A DNA stretch of 64,000 nt, from contig DATEFW010000006.1 of NCBI GenBank assembly GCA_035280425.1, positions 1 through 64,000 of the forward strand, given 5' to 3'. This stretch comes from QHXW01 sp035280425 (GTDB lineage: Bacteria; Acidobacteriota; Terriglobia; Bryobacterales; Bryobacteraceae). This document shows, piece after piece, positions 44,511-52,711 of the stretch (position 1 is its first letter; every line of letters begins with the position of its first letter). The translations under genes and the position numbers were made by a program. The notes under the pieces are model-generated. The model saw only the letters and a program-made list of their open reading frames with translations. It did not search any database and was not told the origin of the DNA.

Positions 44511-46127
44511 ATGCTCAGCTACGCCCGCGGGCCGAGTCTCGCGCTGATCGAAAAAACCATCGGGCAGATGCTGGATGAAGCCGCCGAACAAAATCCCTCA
44601 GGTGACGCCATCGTCTCACGCCACCAGCGATTGCGGCTGTCTTATCGCGACTTGCGGAACGAGGTCGACCGCACCGCCCGCGGTCTCTGGGGACTGGGCA
44701 TCCGGCCGGGCGATCGCGTCGGCGTCTGGGCGGCGAGCTGCGCCGAGTGGGTGTACCTGCAAGTCGCTACCGCGCGCATCGGCGCCGTGCTGGTGAACGT
44801 CAACCCAGCCTACCGTTCCCACGAGCTGAGCTTCGTTCTCCGCAAATCGGGCATGAAAGCCATCTTCCTCCACGAGCGCGACGCCCGCGTGAATTACCGC
44901 GACGTGCTCGACCAGGCCCGCGGCGCAGGCGATCTTCCGCTCGCTCACAGCATCCTGCTGGGCACAGATTCATGGCGCGCAATGATCGAAAATGGCGCCG
45001 ACCCGCCACCCATCGCAACGAACATCGATGACGTCGTCAATATCCAGTACACCTCCGGCACCACCGGCTCTCCCAAGGGCGTTCTGCTCACCCATCGAAA
45101 TCTCATCAACAACGCATATCTCGTCGGCCGCACGCTGCGCGTCACCGAGCGCGACCGCCTCTGCGCACCTGTGCCTCTCTATCACTGCTTCGGCTGTGTG
45201 ATGTCCTCGCTGCTCGCCATCGTTTTCCGCATGACCCTGGTGCTTCCTGCCGCCCAGTTCGATGCCCGTGCCACCCTCGACGCCGTCGCCGCCGAGCGAT
45301 GCACCGTGCTCTACGGCGTGCCGACCATGTTCATCGCGCAGCTCGAGCACCCGGAGTTTCCCAGCTTCAATCTCACCTCTCTGCGCACCGGCATCATGGC
45401 CGGCGCTCCGTGCCCCATCGATGTCATGAAGCGCGTGGTCGGCGAAATGCACTGCCCCGAAATCACCATCGCCTACGGCCAGACCGAAAGCTCGCCCGCC
45501 ATTACCATGTCCAGTCCCGACGACGATCTTGAAACGCGCGTCTCGACCGTCGGCCGTGCGCTTCCCGAAACCGAAGTGAAGATTGTATCCCCCGGCGCGG
45601 GCTCGACCGTCAATATCGGCGAACGCGGCGAGCTCTGCACCCGCGGCTACCTCGTCATGAAAGGCTACGATAACGAGCCGGAAGCCACGGCCCGCGCCGT
45701 CGATCCCGAAGGCTGGCTGCACACCGGCGATCTCGCCACGATGAATGCCGACGGAACTTTCCACATCGCCGGGCGCCTCAAAGAGATGATCATTCGCGGC
45801 GGCGAGAACATCTATCCGCGCGAGATCGAGGAATTTCTGCACGGCCATCCCGCCATAGCCGACGTCTACGTCACCGGGCTGCCCGACGAGCGGCTCGGCG
45901 AAACCGTGCTCGCCTGGATCAAGCTGAAAGCCGGGACCTCCACTACCGAAGATGACATCCGCGATTACTGCCGGGGCCAGATCGCCCACTTCAAGATCCC
46001 GCAGTACATCCGCTTCGTCGATTCATTCCCCATGACTGTAACCGGAAAAGTCCAGAAGTTTCGCATCCGCGAGCAGGAGATCGAGGCTCGCGGGCTCGAG
46101 CGCACGGCTTCCATTCGCACCGCCTGA
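44511..46127 (+). CDS. AMP-binding acyl-CoA synthetase
   Basis: 538 residues of the ANL superfamily. Motifs: VVNIQYTSGTTGSPKGVLLTHRN (P-loop), IAYGQTESSPAITMSSP (A5 region), GWLHTGDLATMNADGTFHIAGRLKEMIIRGGENIYPREIEE (hinge and C-terminal domain) and the adenylating Lys in MTVTGKVQKFRIRE. It activates a fatty or related carboxylic acid to an acyl-CoA via an acyl-AMP; the VNVNPAYRSHELSFVLRKSG stretch favours medium- or long-chain substrates. ATG 44511 follows TATAAT by 9 nt; TTG 44502 is unlikely. Confidence 0.93.
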   Translation: MLSYARGPSLALIEKTIGQMLDEAAEQNPSGDAIVSRHQRLRLSYRDLRNEVDRTARGLWGLGIRPGDRVGVWAASCAEWVYLQVATARIGAVLVNVNPAYRSHELSFVLRKSGMKAIFLHERDARVNYRDVLDQARGAGDLPLAHSILLGTDSWRAMIENGADPPPIATNIDDVVNIQYTSGTTGSPKGVLLTHRNLINNAYLVGRTLRVTERDRLCAPVPLYHCFGCVMSSLLAIVFRMTLVLPAAQFDARATLDAVAAERCTVLYGVPTMFIAQLEHPEFPSFNLTSLRTGIMAGAPCPIDVMKRVVGEMHCPEITIAYGQTESSPAITMSSPDDDLETRVSTVGRALPETEVKIVSPGAGSTVNIGERGELCTRGYLVMKGYDNEPEATARAVDPEGWLHTGDLATMNADGTFHIAGRLKEMIIRGGENIYPREIEEFLHGHPAIADVYVTGLPDERLGETVLAWIKLKAGTSTTEDDIRDYCRGQIAHFKIPQYIRFVDSFPMTVTGKVQKFRIREQEIEARGLERTASIRTA

Positions 46128-46254
46128 TTTCCGGCGCTCCCGTCAAGCGGGGTACCGAGGAAATAGCTCCGGTTTTGTCCTTAAGCACACGACCTTAGCC
46201 CGTTGAGCCTTCCCCGAAAACGAAGCTTCTGTTATCATTCCGTCGGAGGCGTCC

Positions 46255-46764
46255 ATGATCCTCGAACGGATCAGTTCCCTAAAACTGGAAGAGATTGAAG
46301 CTGCGCTGCGCCGTTGCGCGCGCAGGCGGAGAGCCGGCGTTTCGGTTATCGAATCGACCGGCCCCGCGTTGATCTATGCAGTTTTGCAGCCTGATCTCTA
46401 TGAGCGGCTCCTCGATGCCGATATGCGCTTCGCTGCTCTTGTCCCGTGCCGCATCGCCGTGTACACCCAGAACGGAAACGTGCACCTGGTGGCCACCTCG
46501 CCCGCGGATTTTTCCCGCAGCATCAACCGCCCGGATCTCGCAGGCCTTGCCGGCGCCGCCGACGCGCTGCTCAATGAACTGCTGGACGAAGTCTCCCGGC
46601 CCGCCGCGATGGCCGCCACCACAGCCGGCGGGCAGTTGTCCGCATTGGGAGCTACTGAGGATCAGGTCAACATGCGTGCAGCGCTGCCGCAGCGCATCGA
46701 TAATCGCGGCTCAAAGCTCGAGGAAATCGCCGGAACCGGCCAGCACGATTCGCAAGGCGGCTAA
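46255..46764 (+). CDS. DUF302-domain protein
   Basis: 169 residues. The middle part, LIYAVLQPDLYERLLDADMRFAALVPCRIAVYTQNGNVHLVATSPADF, resembles DUF302, in which a short-chain protein of unknown function ends in LPLRVLVYE-type strands. The usual Leu-Pro is replaced by Val-Pro-Cys. The C-terminal 60 residues look disordered. GGAGG precedes the ATG by 6 nt. It stands alone between the acyl-CoA synthetase and the convergent sulfurtransferase cluster. Confidence 0.65.
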   Translation: MILERISSLKLEEIEAALRRCARRRRAGVSVIESTGPALIYAVLQPDLYERLLDADMRFAALVPCRIAVYTQNGNVHLVATSPADFSRSINRPDLAGLAGAADALLNELLDEVSRPAAMAATTAGGQLSALGATEDQVNMRAALPQRIDNRGSKLEEIAGTGQHDSQGG

Positions 46765-46777
46765 CCCGGCGGCCAGC

Positions 46778-46999
46778 TCAGACGTCTTGCCGGCGCGTGC
46801 GGGCCAGCAGGTGCTCGGCCCGCTCCAGCGCTTTTTTCTCCGCTTCTTCGCGCGTCGCGCCTGTTGTGCGGGCGAGGGCAGCGCCCGGTGAAACGTTATC
46901 GGCTTTCGAGTGAAATACCTCGCCGAGCCGGTAGCTCGTCAGATTCACCGGCCAGCCCAGTACTTCAACCCGGCGCTCTTGATACTCTTCGACTTTCAT
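46778..46999 (-). CDS. Small conserved-looking protein coupled to the sulfurtransferase
   Basis: 73 residues, no known domain recognised. It opens MKVEEYQERRVEVLGWPVNLTSYRLGE and ends in a charged helix (REEAEKKALERAEHLLARTRR). No membrane segment and no Cys. Its ATG shares one base with the stop of the sulfurtransferase gene (TGATG), so it is translationally coupled to it, which is the main reason to call it a gene. A role as accessory or persulfide-acceptor protein would need cysteines, which it lacks. Confidence 0.65.
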   Translation of the reverse strand: MKVEEYQERRVEVLGWPVNLTSYRLGEVFHSKADNVSPGAALARTTGATREEAEKKALERAEHLLARTRRQDV

Positions 47000-47862
47000 C
47001 AGGCTTTGGCGGAAGCTACTGCGCCTTTTTCCACCGGCGCGCCGACCAAGTTACCCCACTCGGTCCAGGAACCGTCGTAGTTGGTGATTTTGTCGAGTCC
47101 CAGCAGATACTTCAGCACAAACCAGGTGTGGCTCGACCGCTCCCCGATCCGGCAGTAGGCAATCACCGGCCTCGATCCATCAACGCCCTCGGCTCCGTAA
47201 ATCGATCGCAATTCATCGGCGGATTTGAACGTGCCGTCGTCATTGCACGCCTTGCCCCAAGGAATATTGCGCGCCGTGGGAATGTGGCCGCCGCGCTGGC
47301 AGGTTTCGGGCAGCCCCGGAGGCGCCAGAATTTCGCCCGTGAACTCCTGCGGGCCGCGCACGTCCACCAGCGCCGTTTTGCCTCCCTCGAGCGCCGCCTG
47401 CACCTGCGCCAGGAACGCGCGCAGCGAGTTGTCCGGGCCGCTGGCCTTGTAAGTGGACCGCGTCACTTTGGGAACGTCAGTCGAAAGCTCGCGCCCTTCC
47501 GACAACCACTTCTTGCGGCCGCCGTTCATCAGCCGGACGTCTTTGTGCCCGTAGACTTTCATCTGCCATAGCGCCCAGGCCGCAAACCAGTTGTTGTTGT
47601 CTCCGTAAATCACCACCGTCGTGTCGTTGCCTATTCCCGAAGACGCCATCAATGCTTCCATTTGCGCCTTGGAGAGGATGTCCCGCCGCACGGTATCGCA
47701 GAGCTGCGTGTTCCAGGCCCATGCGCTGGCGCCCGGAACATGTCCTTCATCGTACGCTTTGGTGTCGACGTCCACCTCAACAACTCGCACGTTCGGATCA
47801 TTCGCATGCTGGGCCACCCAATCGGTTGAGACCAAGGTCTCCGGATGAGCATAGTTCGCCAT
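46999..47862 (-). CDS. Thiosulfate sulfurtransferase (two rhodanese domains)
   Basis: 287 residues. The N-terminal rhodanese domain (~1-130) is inactive as usual, and the C-terminal one has the active-site loop CRIGERSSHTW with the persulfide-forming Cys. The layout matches SseA/CysA/TST enzymes, which move sulfane sulfur from thiosulfate or mercaptopyruvate. The loop CRIGER is that of thiosulfate-type enzymes (mercaptopyruvate enzymes usually have CGSGVT). AGGAG lies 6-7 nt before the ATG. It is the first gene of a two-gene unit with the 73-residue protein. Confidence 0.92.
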   Translation of the reverse strand: MANYAHPETLVSTDWVAQHANDPNVRVVEVDVDTKAYDEGHVPGASAWAWNTQLCDTVRRDILSKAQMEALMASSGIGNDTTVVIYGDNNNWFAAWALWQMKVYGHKDVRLMNGGRKKWLSEGRELSTDVPKVTRSTYKASGPDNSLRAFLAQVQAALEGGKTALVDVRGPQEFTGEILAPPGLPETCQRGGHIPTARNIPWGKACNDDGTFKSADELRSIYGAEGVDGSRPVIAYCRIGERSSHTWFVLKYLLGLDKITNYDGSWTEWGNLVGAPVEKGAVASAKA

Positions 47863-48144
47863 AATCGTTTCTCCTGTGGGAAGTTGTTACCTAAACTATA
47901 TCGAGAAACTAGAGATTGTCAAGTTAGGCGAGGATCCCAGTGCTTTGGTTCTCCGGCTCACACCAAGCCTGGTGCTACTTCTACCACTGCGGCCCTATCG
48001 GGCACGGCTTTCACTCTCGTTTTCACTCGCCTGGTCGATTCTTCAGTGCACCCGTAGAGCTTACGGTGGGGGCCCTATTCGGAACAGATCGGGGCACCGG
48101 GTTGTCGACGACTAAGCTTCAAGACAGTAATAGAGTTTTGATGC
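47863..48144. other. Gene-free stretch between the sulfurtransferase and the restriction-modification pair
   Basis: 282 bp, more AT-rich than its surroundings. Short open frames on the plus strand (for example 47876-48115) have no ribosome binding site, no codon bias and no recognisable sequence. The left edge holds the 5' region of the sulfurtransferase gene. I see no terminator, repeat or attachment site, though this may be the junction of an inserted segment. Confidence 0.4.
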
Positions 48145-48885
48145 TTAATCTTCAAATCTCGCCTGATATGCCGTGACTAGGCTGGTAACAAATTCATTCC
48201 ATCGCAGTCCAATTCCTGCCTGAGGCAAAGACGAGTCAATCTCGCTGGAATCTGGATCGTATGCGATTACAGCAATTCCCTCAAGCAAATGTGCGGGATC
48301 ACCTTCTGATTTTCGTCCTCCAGCGCGCACGAACCGCGCTACCGCTCGCTCGATCAAGTGGCGGGTTGAAATGCGCGTTAAGCCGGACGTTTTCTTCGGC
48401 TTCTCTTCGTACGTTGGGATAGTGAGTACCCCACCGATCACAGCGAAGGGAAACTTCAAATGCAGATTCACCGCGAACGTCCGAACGTCGCCAAAACGGT
48501 TCCAAATCGCTCGACCCACGGCTAGGTTGACGGGCTTCAGCTCCGCCGCGAGCCTGAGGCCATCCAGCGGGTGCATCTCGGAGAGGTCCGCCTTTACATT
48601 GCGAAGCGCTCCCGAAACTTCTTTCTCGCCTGCAAAAGCGTTCAGATTAGGAAGCGACACCCGGAGATCGACTAACAACGCCCGCGCTAAGCCGGTCGAT
48701 AGTCTGATCTGCGCTATTTTCTTTGCTGAGTCGTCCAGGTTGCGAGAGATTCGGACGTATTCACTGACTGCGGATATGTAGTCCTGGAGGCTGCATTTTT
48801 CAAGTTCTGAGAGGCGATCAATTGACTTAATGCCCAGCGGCTTGATCGTGGGGGTGTCATCCTGTGAATCGCGATTTTTAGCCAT
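48145..48885 (-). CDS. Probable type II restriction endonuclease, partner of the adjacent methyltransferase
   Basis: 246 residues, not matched to a named family from memory. It begins directly in the end of a DNA methyltransferase gene (8-bp overlap), the usual place for the cognate nuclease. A PD-(D/E)xK-like core is suggested by MHPLDGLRLAAELKPVNLAVGRAIWNR, where D...ELK could be the metal-binding motif. It continues FGDVRTFAVNLHLKFPFAVIGGVLTIPT, with alternating strands. The base composition is lower in GC than in most neighbours, a sign of recent gain. The assignment rests on context and the ELK motif. Confidence 0.6.
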   Translation of the reverse strand: MAKNRDSQDDTPTIKPLGIKSIDRLSELEKCSLQDYISAVSEYVRISRNLDDSAKKIAQIRLSTGLARALLVDLRVSLPNLNAFAGEKEVSGALRNVKADLSEMHPLDGLRLAAELKPVNLAVGRAIWNRFGDVRTFAVNLHLKFPFAVIGGVLTIPTYEEKPKKTSGLTRISTRHLIERAVARFVRAGGRKSEGDPAHLLEGIAVIAYDPDSSEIDSSLPQAGIGLRWNEFVTSLVTAYQARFED

Positions 48886-49801
48886 GCCGCTCAGATCGAG
48901 CTTTGGTGACAGCGGACGCGCCCCGCTGAACTGAAATGTCGGCTAGCAAGCGCCCCGAAGTACAGACACGGGCCTCTATGATGTCAATGTACGTTGGTTC
49001 AATCTCGACCGATATGCTGTTCCGCCCGGCCTCGAGCGCAGCTAATGTCGTCGTCCCGGTTCCAGCGAATGGATCTACGACAATGTCTCCCACAAACGAA
49101 AACATTCGAATTAACCGCCTTGGTAGTTCGAGCGGGTAGGGGGCCGGATGAGTCGTCCGAAGCTGTCCTGAGACATCAGTCCAAACCGGCGAGAACCACC
49201 TGGAGTAGTCCTCTGTATTGATGAACGACCTCTTCTCCATCTCGGAGGTCGGTTTACGATAGCCACCGGGCTTACGAAAAAAGAGAATGTGCTCAACGTC
49301 ATTTTTTATGACGCCGTTCGGAAGATTCGGCTTTCCGAGATACCGGCTGGAGTTCGAAGCTTCCAGCTTAATATTTGCAACTTTCAGCCAGCGGATGGGG
49401 TTTAAGCAATCAAAACCAATCCTTCTGGCCCTCACCTGCAGGTCGGCGGAGAGGGGCAGCACATAGTGTCGGCCACCTTGCCTTCGCGAGATACAAATGT
49501 CACCGACTATACAGGCAACCCTCCCTCCAGGCACCAGAATCCGGAGGCTCTCGCCCCAGACACGGTCCATCTCATCAAGAAACCGCTCGTAACTGGCTAT
49601 GTTGCCGAGTTGGCTTGCGTGTTCAGGATAGGTCTTTAGATCACCATAAGGTGGACTGGTGCAGACAAAATGGACGCTATTGGATTCAATAAATGACAAA
49701 TCACGCGCGTCGCCCTCTCGGACAATATGCCAAGTGCGCCCAACCAGCGGAACAGCATCGGCTCCCGGTTTACGTTTCCTCACGCTTCGTTTGATCGGCA
49801 A
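48878..49801 (-). CDS. DNA methyltransferase, beta class (N4-cytosine or N6-adenine)
   Basis: 307 residues. Motif IV is TSPPYGDLKTYP near the N-terminus, and motif I, VDPFAGTGTTTLAALEAGRNSISVEIEPTYI, is near the C-terminus. This order (IV before I) defines the beta class, and SPPY favours N4-cytosine methylation. The TTG at 49801 is the first possible start after an in-frame stop; GTG 49783 is an alternative. The enzyme should protect host DNA from the nuclease encoded next to it. Recognition sequence unknown. The pair is inserted between housekeeping genes. Confidence 0.88.
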   Translation of the reverse strand: MPIKRSVRKRKPGADAVPLVGRTWHIVREGDARDLSFIESNSVHFVCTSPPYGDLKTYPEHASQLGNIASYERFLDEMDRVWGESLRILVPGGRVACIVGDICISRRQGGRHYVLPLSADLQVRARRIGFDCLNPIRWLKVANIKLEASNSSRYLGKPNLPNGVIKNDVEHILFFRKPGGYRKPTSEMEKRSFINTEDYSRWFSPVWTDVSGQLRTTHPAPYPLELPRRLIRMFSFVGDIVVDPFAGTGTTTLAALEAGRNSISVEIEPTYIDIIEARVCTSGRLLADISVQRGASAVTKARSERHG

Positions 49802-49902
49802 TATAGATTTCTACCTACATACCATCACTGGGCAGTCCCGAGCAAGAATTTCGACGAGTTGTTTCACGCATTTAGCCCGAGCACGTTGTGCGCGCCCCGC
49901 TC

Positions 49903-52359
49903 CTACGCCAAATCGAACTTCTCCTGGTGCATCAGCGCATCGCTCTTCACAAGGACCGTCCGCCCCAGAATCTGCTCCAGCTCTTGCAGATAATCGTTCT
50001 TGTTCGACTTCAGCACTTTGGCCACTTCCGGGTGCACGCGCAGCGTCACATCGCCGCGCTCGAGCTCCCGCGCCACCTTCTGCGCTTCCTGCAAGATCTC
50101 GCCGATCACCGTCGGCACGCTCTTCACGTAGCCCGCGCCTTCGCAATAGGGGCACGGCGCGCACAGCGTGCGCTCCAGGCTCTGCTTCACACGCTTGCGC
50201 GTGATCGCCACCAGGCCGAAATCGTTAAACTGCAGAATTTTATACGGTGCGCGGTCCGCTCGCATGGCCTCTTCGAGCGCCTGCATCACCCGCTGCCGGT
50301 TCTTGCGCTCGTCCATGTCGATGAAATCCACCACGATGATGCCGCCCAGGTCGCGCAGGCGAATCTGCCGCACGATCTCCTTGACCGCGTCCGTGTTGGT
50401 CTTGACGATCGTGTCTTCCAGGCGATTCGATTTTCCGACGTACTTGCCCGTATTGATATCGATCGCCACCAGCGCCTCGGTCTGGTTGATCACGATGTAG
50501 CCGCCGGATTTCAGCCACACCTTGGGCCGCAGGGCTTTCTCCAGCTCCTGCGTGATATTGAACTCGTCGAAGATGGGCGTCGAACGCGTGTACAGCTTGA
50601 CGCGATTCACCAGCGCCGGCTGAAACCGCTCCACAAATCGCAGCACGCTTTCGTAAAGTTCTTCGTTATCCACCCAGATGGTCTTGAATGCGGAGGTGAG
50701 CTGGTCGCGCAGGATGCGCTCGACCACATCCAGATCATGATGAATGAGCGCCGGCGCCGAACGTTTTTCCGCCTTCTGCCGGATGTCCAGCCACATGTTG
50801 TAAAGGAACATCATGTCGGCGCGCAATTCCTCTTCGGTGCGGCCGTCGCCTGCGGTGCGCACGATGTAGCCGCCCGGAATTCCCGTGCGGTTCGATTGCA
50901 GAACGCGCTTCAGCCGCGAGCGCTCCTCCTCGCTTGGAATCTTGCGCGAGACGCCGATGTGATCGACCGTCGGCATGTAAACCAGAAAGCGGCCCGGCAG
51001 CGCAATATGCGAAGTGATGCGCGCGCCTTTTTGTGCGAGCGGCTCCTTGGCGATCTGGACGATGATTTCCTGGCCTTCCCGCAGAAGGTCGCTGATCGAA
51101 GGCGGTCCCGATTTTTCGCGGCGCGCAGGCTCGGGCTTCGATTCCGGTGCACGCACTTCGTGGATTGCGTCGGCCGGACGCTGCACTTCCGCCGGCGCCG
51201 CGCCTCCGGCAGCTCGCATTTTCCGGCGCATCCGCCGCGACATGCGGTGCAGATAGCGCGGCCCTTGCTCGCGCAGCGTTGCAGTCAAACTCGTTGGAAT
51301 CCGCGCCGGCTCGACACTTTCCTGGGGAGCCGCCGCTTCCGCTGGTTCCGCCTCCGCCGTATCCTCACCCGCTGCCTCTTCGATTTGTGCGGAGAGAGCC
51401 GCTTCGGGCTCCTGGATTGGGTTCAGTTCCTCCGCGGACGCTGCATCGGGCTGCACGCTGTCGTCCCGGACCATCGCGCCGGCAGATTCGGGAGCAGGCG
51501 GGGCTTGAGGGATGTCGGCTTCGGCTAGACTCTCCGGCTCGCGAAATTCCGGAACGGGATCGGGTTCCGACGACGTCGATTCCGTCTCGATTTCTACGCG
51601 GACTTGTTCGCGTTCTTCGCGCAACTCTTCCTGCTCTTGTTCCGCGGCGGCCTCAAACGCTTCCCCTTCAGACGGCGGCGGATCCTCGCCCCGTTCCGGT
51701 TCGAATGCAGGCTCGCTCGATTCCCCGCTGTGCTCCACCGAGCCATATTTGGCGAGCGACTCTCCCGGAAGCACGGCAAAATCATCGTCTCGCGATTCGC
51801 CAGCTGACACCGGGGGCTGCGTTTGCATTTCCGGCCGCGGTTTCGGAGAAAAGTACTTGGATTCGGGAAGCCCGCGGCCTCTGGGCCGCCTGCGCCGCGA
51901 CCGGTGCCCGCGCCGATCCCGCCCATCGCGATCTTCAAAACGCTGCACAGGCGCCGGAGCCGGCGCTGCAGCGCTGTTCCCCGGCTCGGAAACGGAGGCG
52001 GTCGGCACGGCCGGTTCTTGAGCCGCCGAAGCCTCAGCGGCTGCCGGCGCGGCAGCAACGGGCGCAGCGCCTTTCTCGAGCCGCAGCACCTTGTCTTCTA
52101 CGCTCGTGACGACCTTATCGTACTCGTCGTTATCTTCGAAGAAATCCGAAACGTACAGAAACGCGTCGCGATCAAGCCCAATGTCCACGAACGCGGACTG
52201 CATTCCCGGCAACACGCGCGTGACACGACCTTTATGAATGCTGCCTGCCAGCGAATATTCTTTTTCGCGCTGATAATAAATCTCAACTACCTGATCGTCT
52301 TCCAGTAACGCGACACGCGTCTCGTGCCGGTTGGACGATACAACCAACTCTTTGGACAT
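49903..52359 (-). CDS. rng: Ribonuclease E/G family protein with a large insertion in the S1 domain
   Basis: 818 residues. The N-terminus KELVVSSNRHETRVALLEDDQVVEIYYQRE and GSIHKGRVTRVLPGMQSAFVDIGLDRDAFLYVSD matches RNase G/E. The S1 domain is then interrupted by ~345 residues (~76-420) of Ala/Pro/Glu-rich, low-complexity sequence with an Arg-rich patch (RDRRGHRSRRRRPRGRG), and resumes at SISDLLREGQEIIVQIAKEPLAQKGARITSHI. Catalytic Asp residues are in VAIDINTGKYVG and IIVVDFIDMDERKNR, and the zinc link is CAPCPYCEGAGYV. It should cleave single-stranded 5'-monophosphate RNA and process rRNA. ATG 52359 has GGAGG 6 nt before it. There is no C-terminal scaffold tail. Confidence 0.92.
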   Translation of the reverse strand: MSKELVVSSNRHETRVALLEDDQVVEIYYQREKEYSLAGSIHKGRVTRVLPGMQSAFVDIGLDRDAFLYVSDFFEDNDEYDKVVTSVEDKVLRLEKGAAPVAAAPAAAEASAAQEPAVPTASVSEPGNSAAAPAPAPVQRFEDRDGRDRRGHRSRRRRPRGRGLPESKYFSPKPRPEMQTQPPVSAGESRDDDFAVLPGESLAKYGSVEHSGESSEPAFEPERGEDPPPSEGEAFEAAAEQEQEELREEREQVRVEIETESTSSEPDPVPEFREPESLAEADIPQAPPAPESAGAMVRDDSVQPDAASAEELNPIQEPEAALSAQIEEAAGEDTAEAEPAEAAAPQESVEPARIPTSLTATLREQGPRYLHRMSRRMRRKMRAAGGAAPAEVQRPADAIHEVRAPESKPEPARREKSGPPSISDLLREGQEIIVQIAKEPLAQKGARITSHIALPGRFLVYMPTVDHIGVSRKIPSEEERSRLKRVLQSNRTGIPGGYIVRTAGDGRTEEELRADMMFLYNMWLDIRQKAEKRSAPALIHHDLDVVERILRDQLTSAFKTIWVDNEELYESVLRFVERFQPALVNRVKLYTRSTPIFDEFNITQELEKALRPKVWLKSGGYIVINQTEALVAIDINTGKYVGKSNRLEDTIVKTNTDAVKEIVRQIRLRDLGGIIVVDFIDMDERKNRQRVMQALEEAMRADRAPYKILQFNDFGLVAITRKRVKQSLERTLCAPCPYCEGAGYVKSVPTVIGEILQEAQKVARELERGDVTLRVHPEVAKVLKSNKNDYLQELEQILGRTVLVKSDALMHQEKFDLA

Positions 52360-52711
52360 GAAATCCTCCGTTGGGTCCCGAAAATTCGCCCGGAACCGGG
52401 AGGAAACGTGGACACCCCGCGTGGGTTTCGCGCTGCGGAAGCCGGTGAATAACTGGCGCGATCCGGCTGCCAACGATCCATCAGAAGCTCACGCTTGCCT
52501 GGCCGCGGCGGAGAATCTCTCTAACACCGCTGCCGGCGGGGAACCCGCTCCTCATTCGGATACGCGCTCTTTTCGAGCGCCAGCCGATCCGAGAGTCCTT
52601 ATAGGCTCCCAACCAAAACTTTTTTCTGGCGGCCTCCAGACCGCCGATTTCCCTGCTTCGTTACCTGAATCCGGCCGGCTTCGAGACCTCGGCCTGCAAA
52701 ACCGGCAAACT
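52360..52711 (-). promoter_or_regulatory. Long, structured 5' region of the RNase E/G gene
   Basis: 352 bp without a gene between rodA and the RNase E/G gene, both on the minus strand. Several inverted repeats can be read: TCGGAT (52556-52561) with ATCCGA (52587-52592) enclosing GCGCTC/GAGCGC (52564-52580), and GGCGG/CCGCC (52628-52645). GAGCGGG/CCCGC pairs also occur near 52535-52551. None is followed by a T-run in the minus direction, so they are not terminators. RNase E mRNA in enterobacteria is self-regulated through its structured 5' UTR, and the same idea fits here. Confidence 0.45.

Noticed and set aside
47876..48176. Short overlapping ORFs before the restriction-modification pair
   Set aside because: No ribosome binding site, no sensible codon use and no recognisable sequence.
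52628..52645. GGCGG/CCGCC hairpin as a rodA terminator
   Set aside because: In the minus direction it is followed by an A-rich stretch rather than a T-run, so it does not fit an intrinsic terminator.
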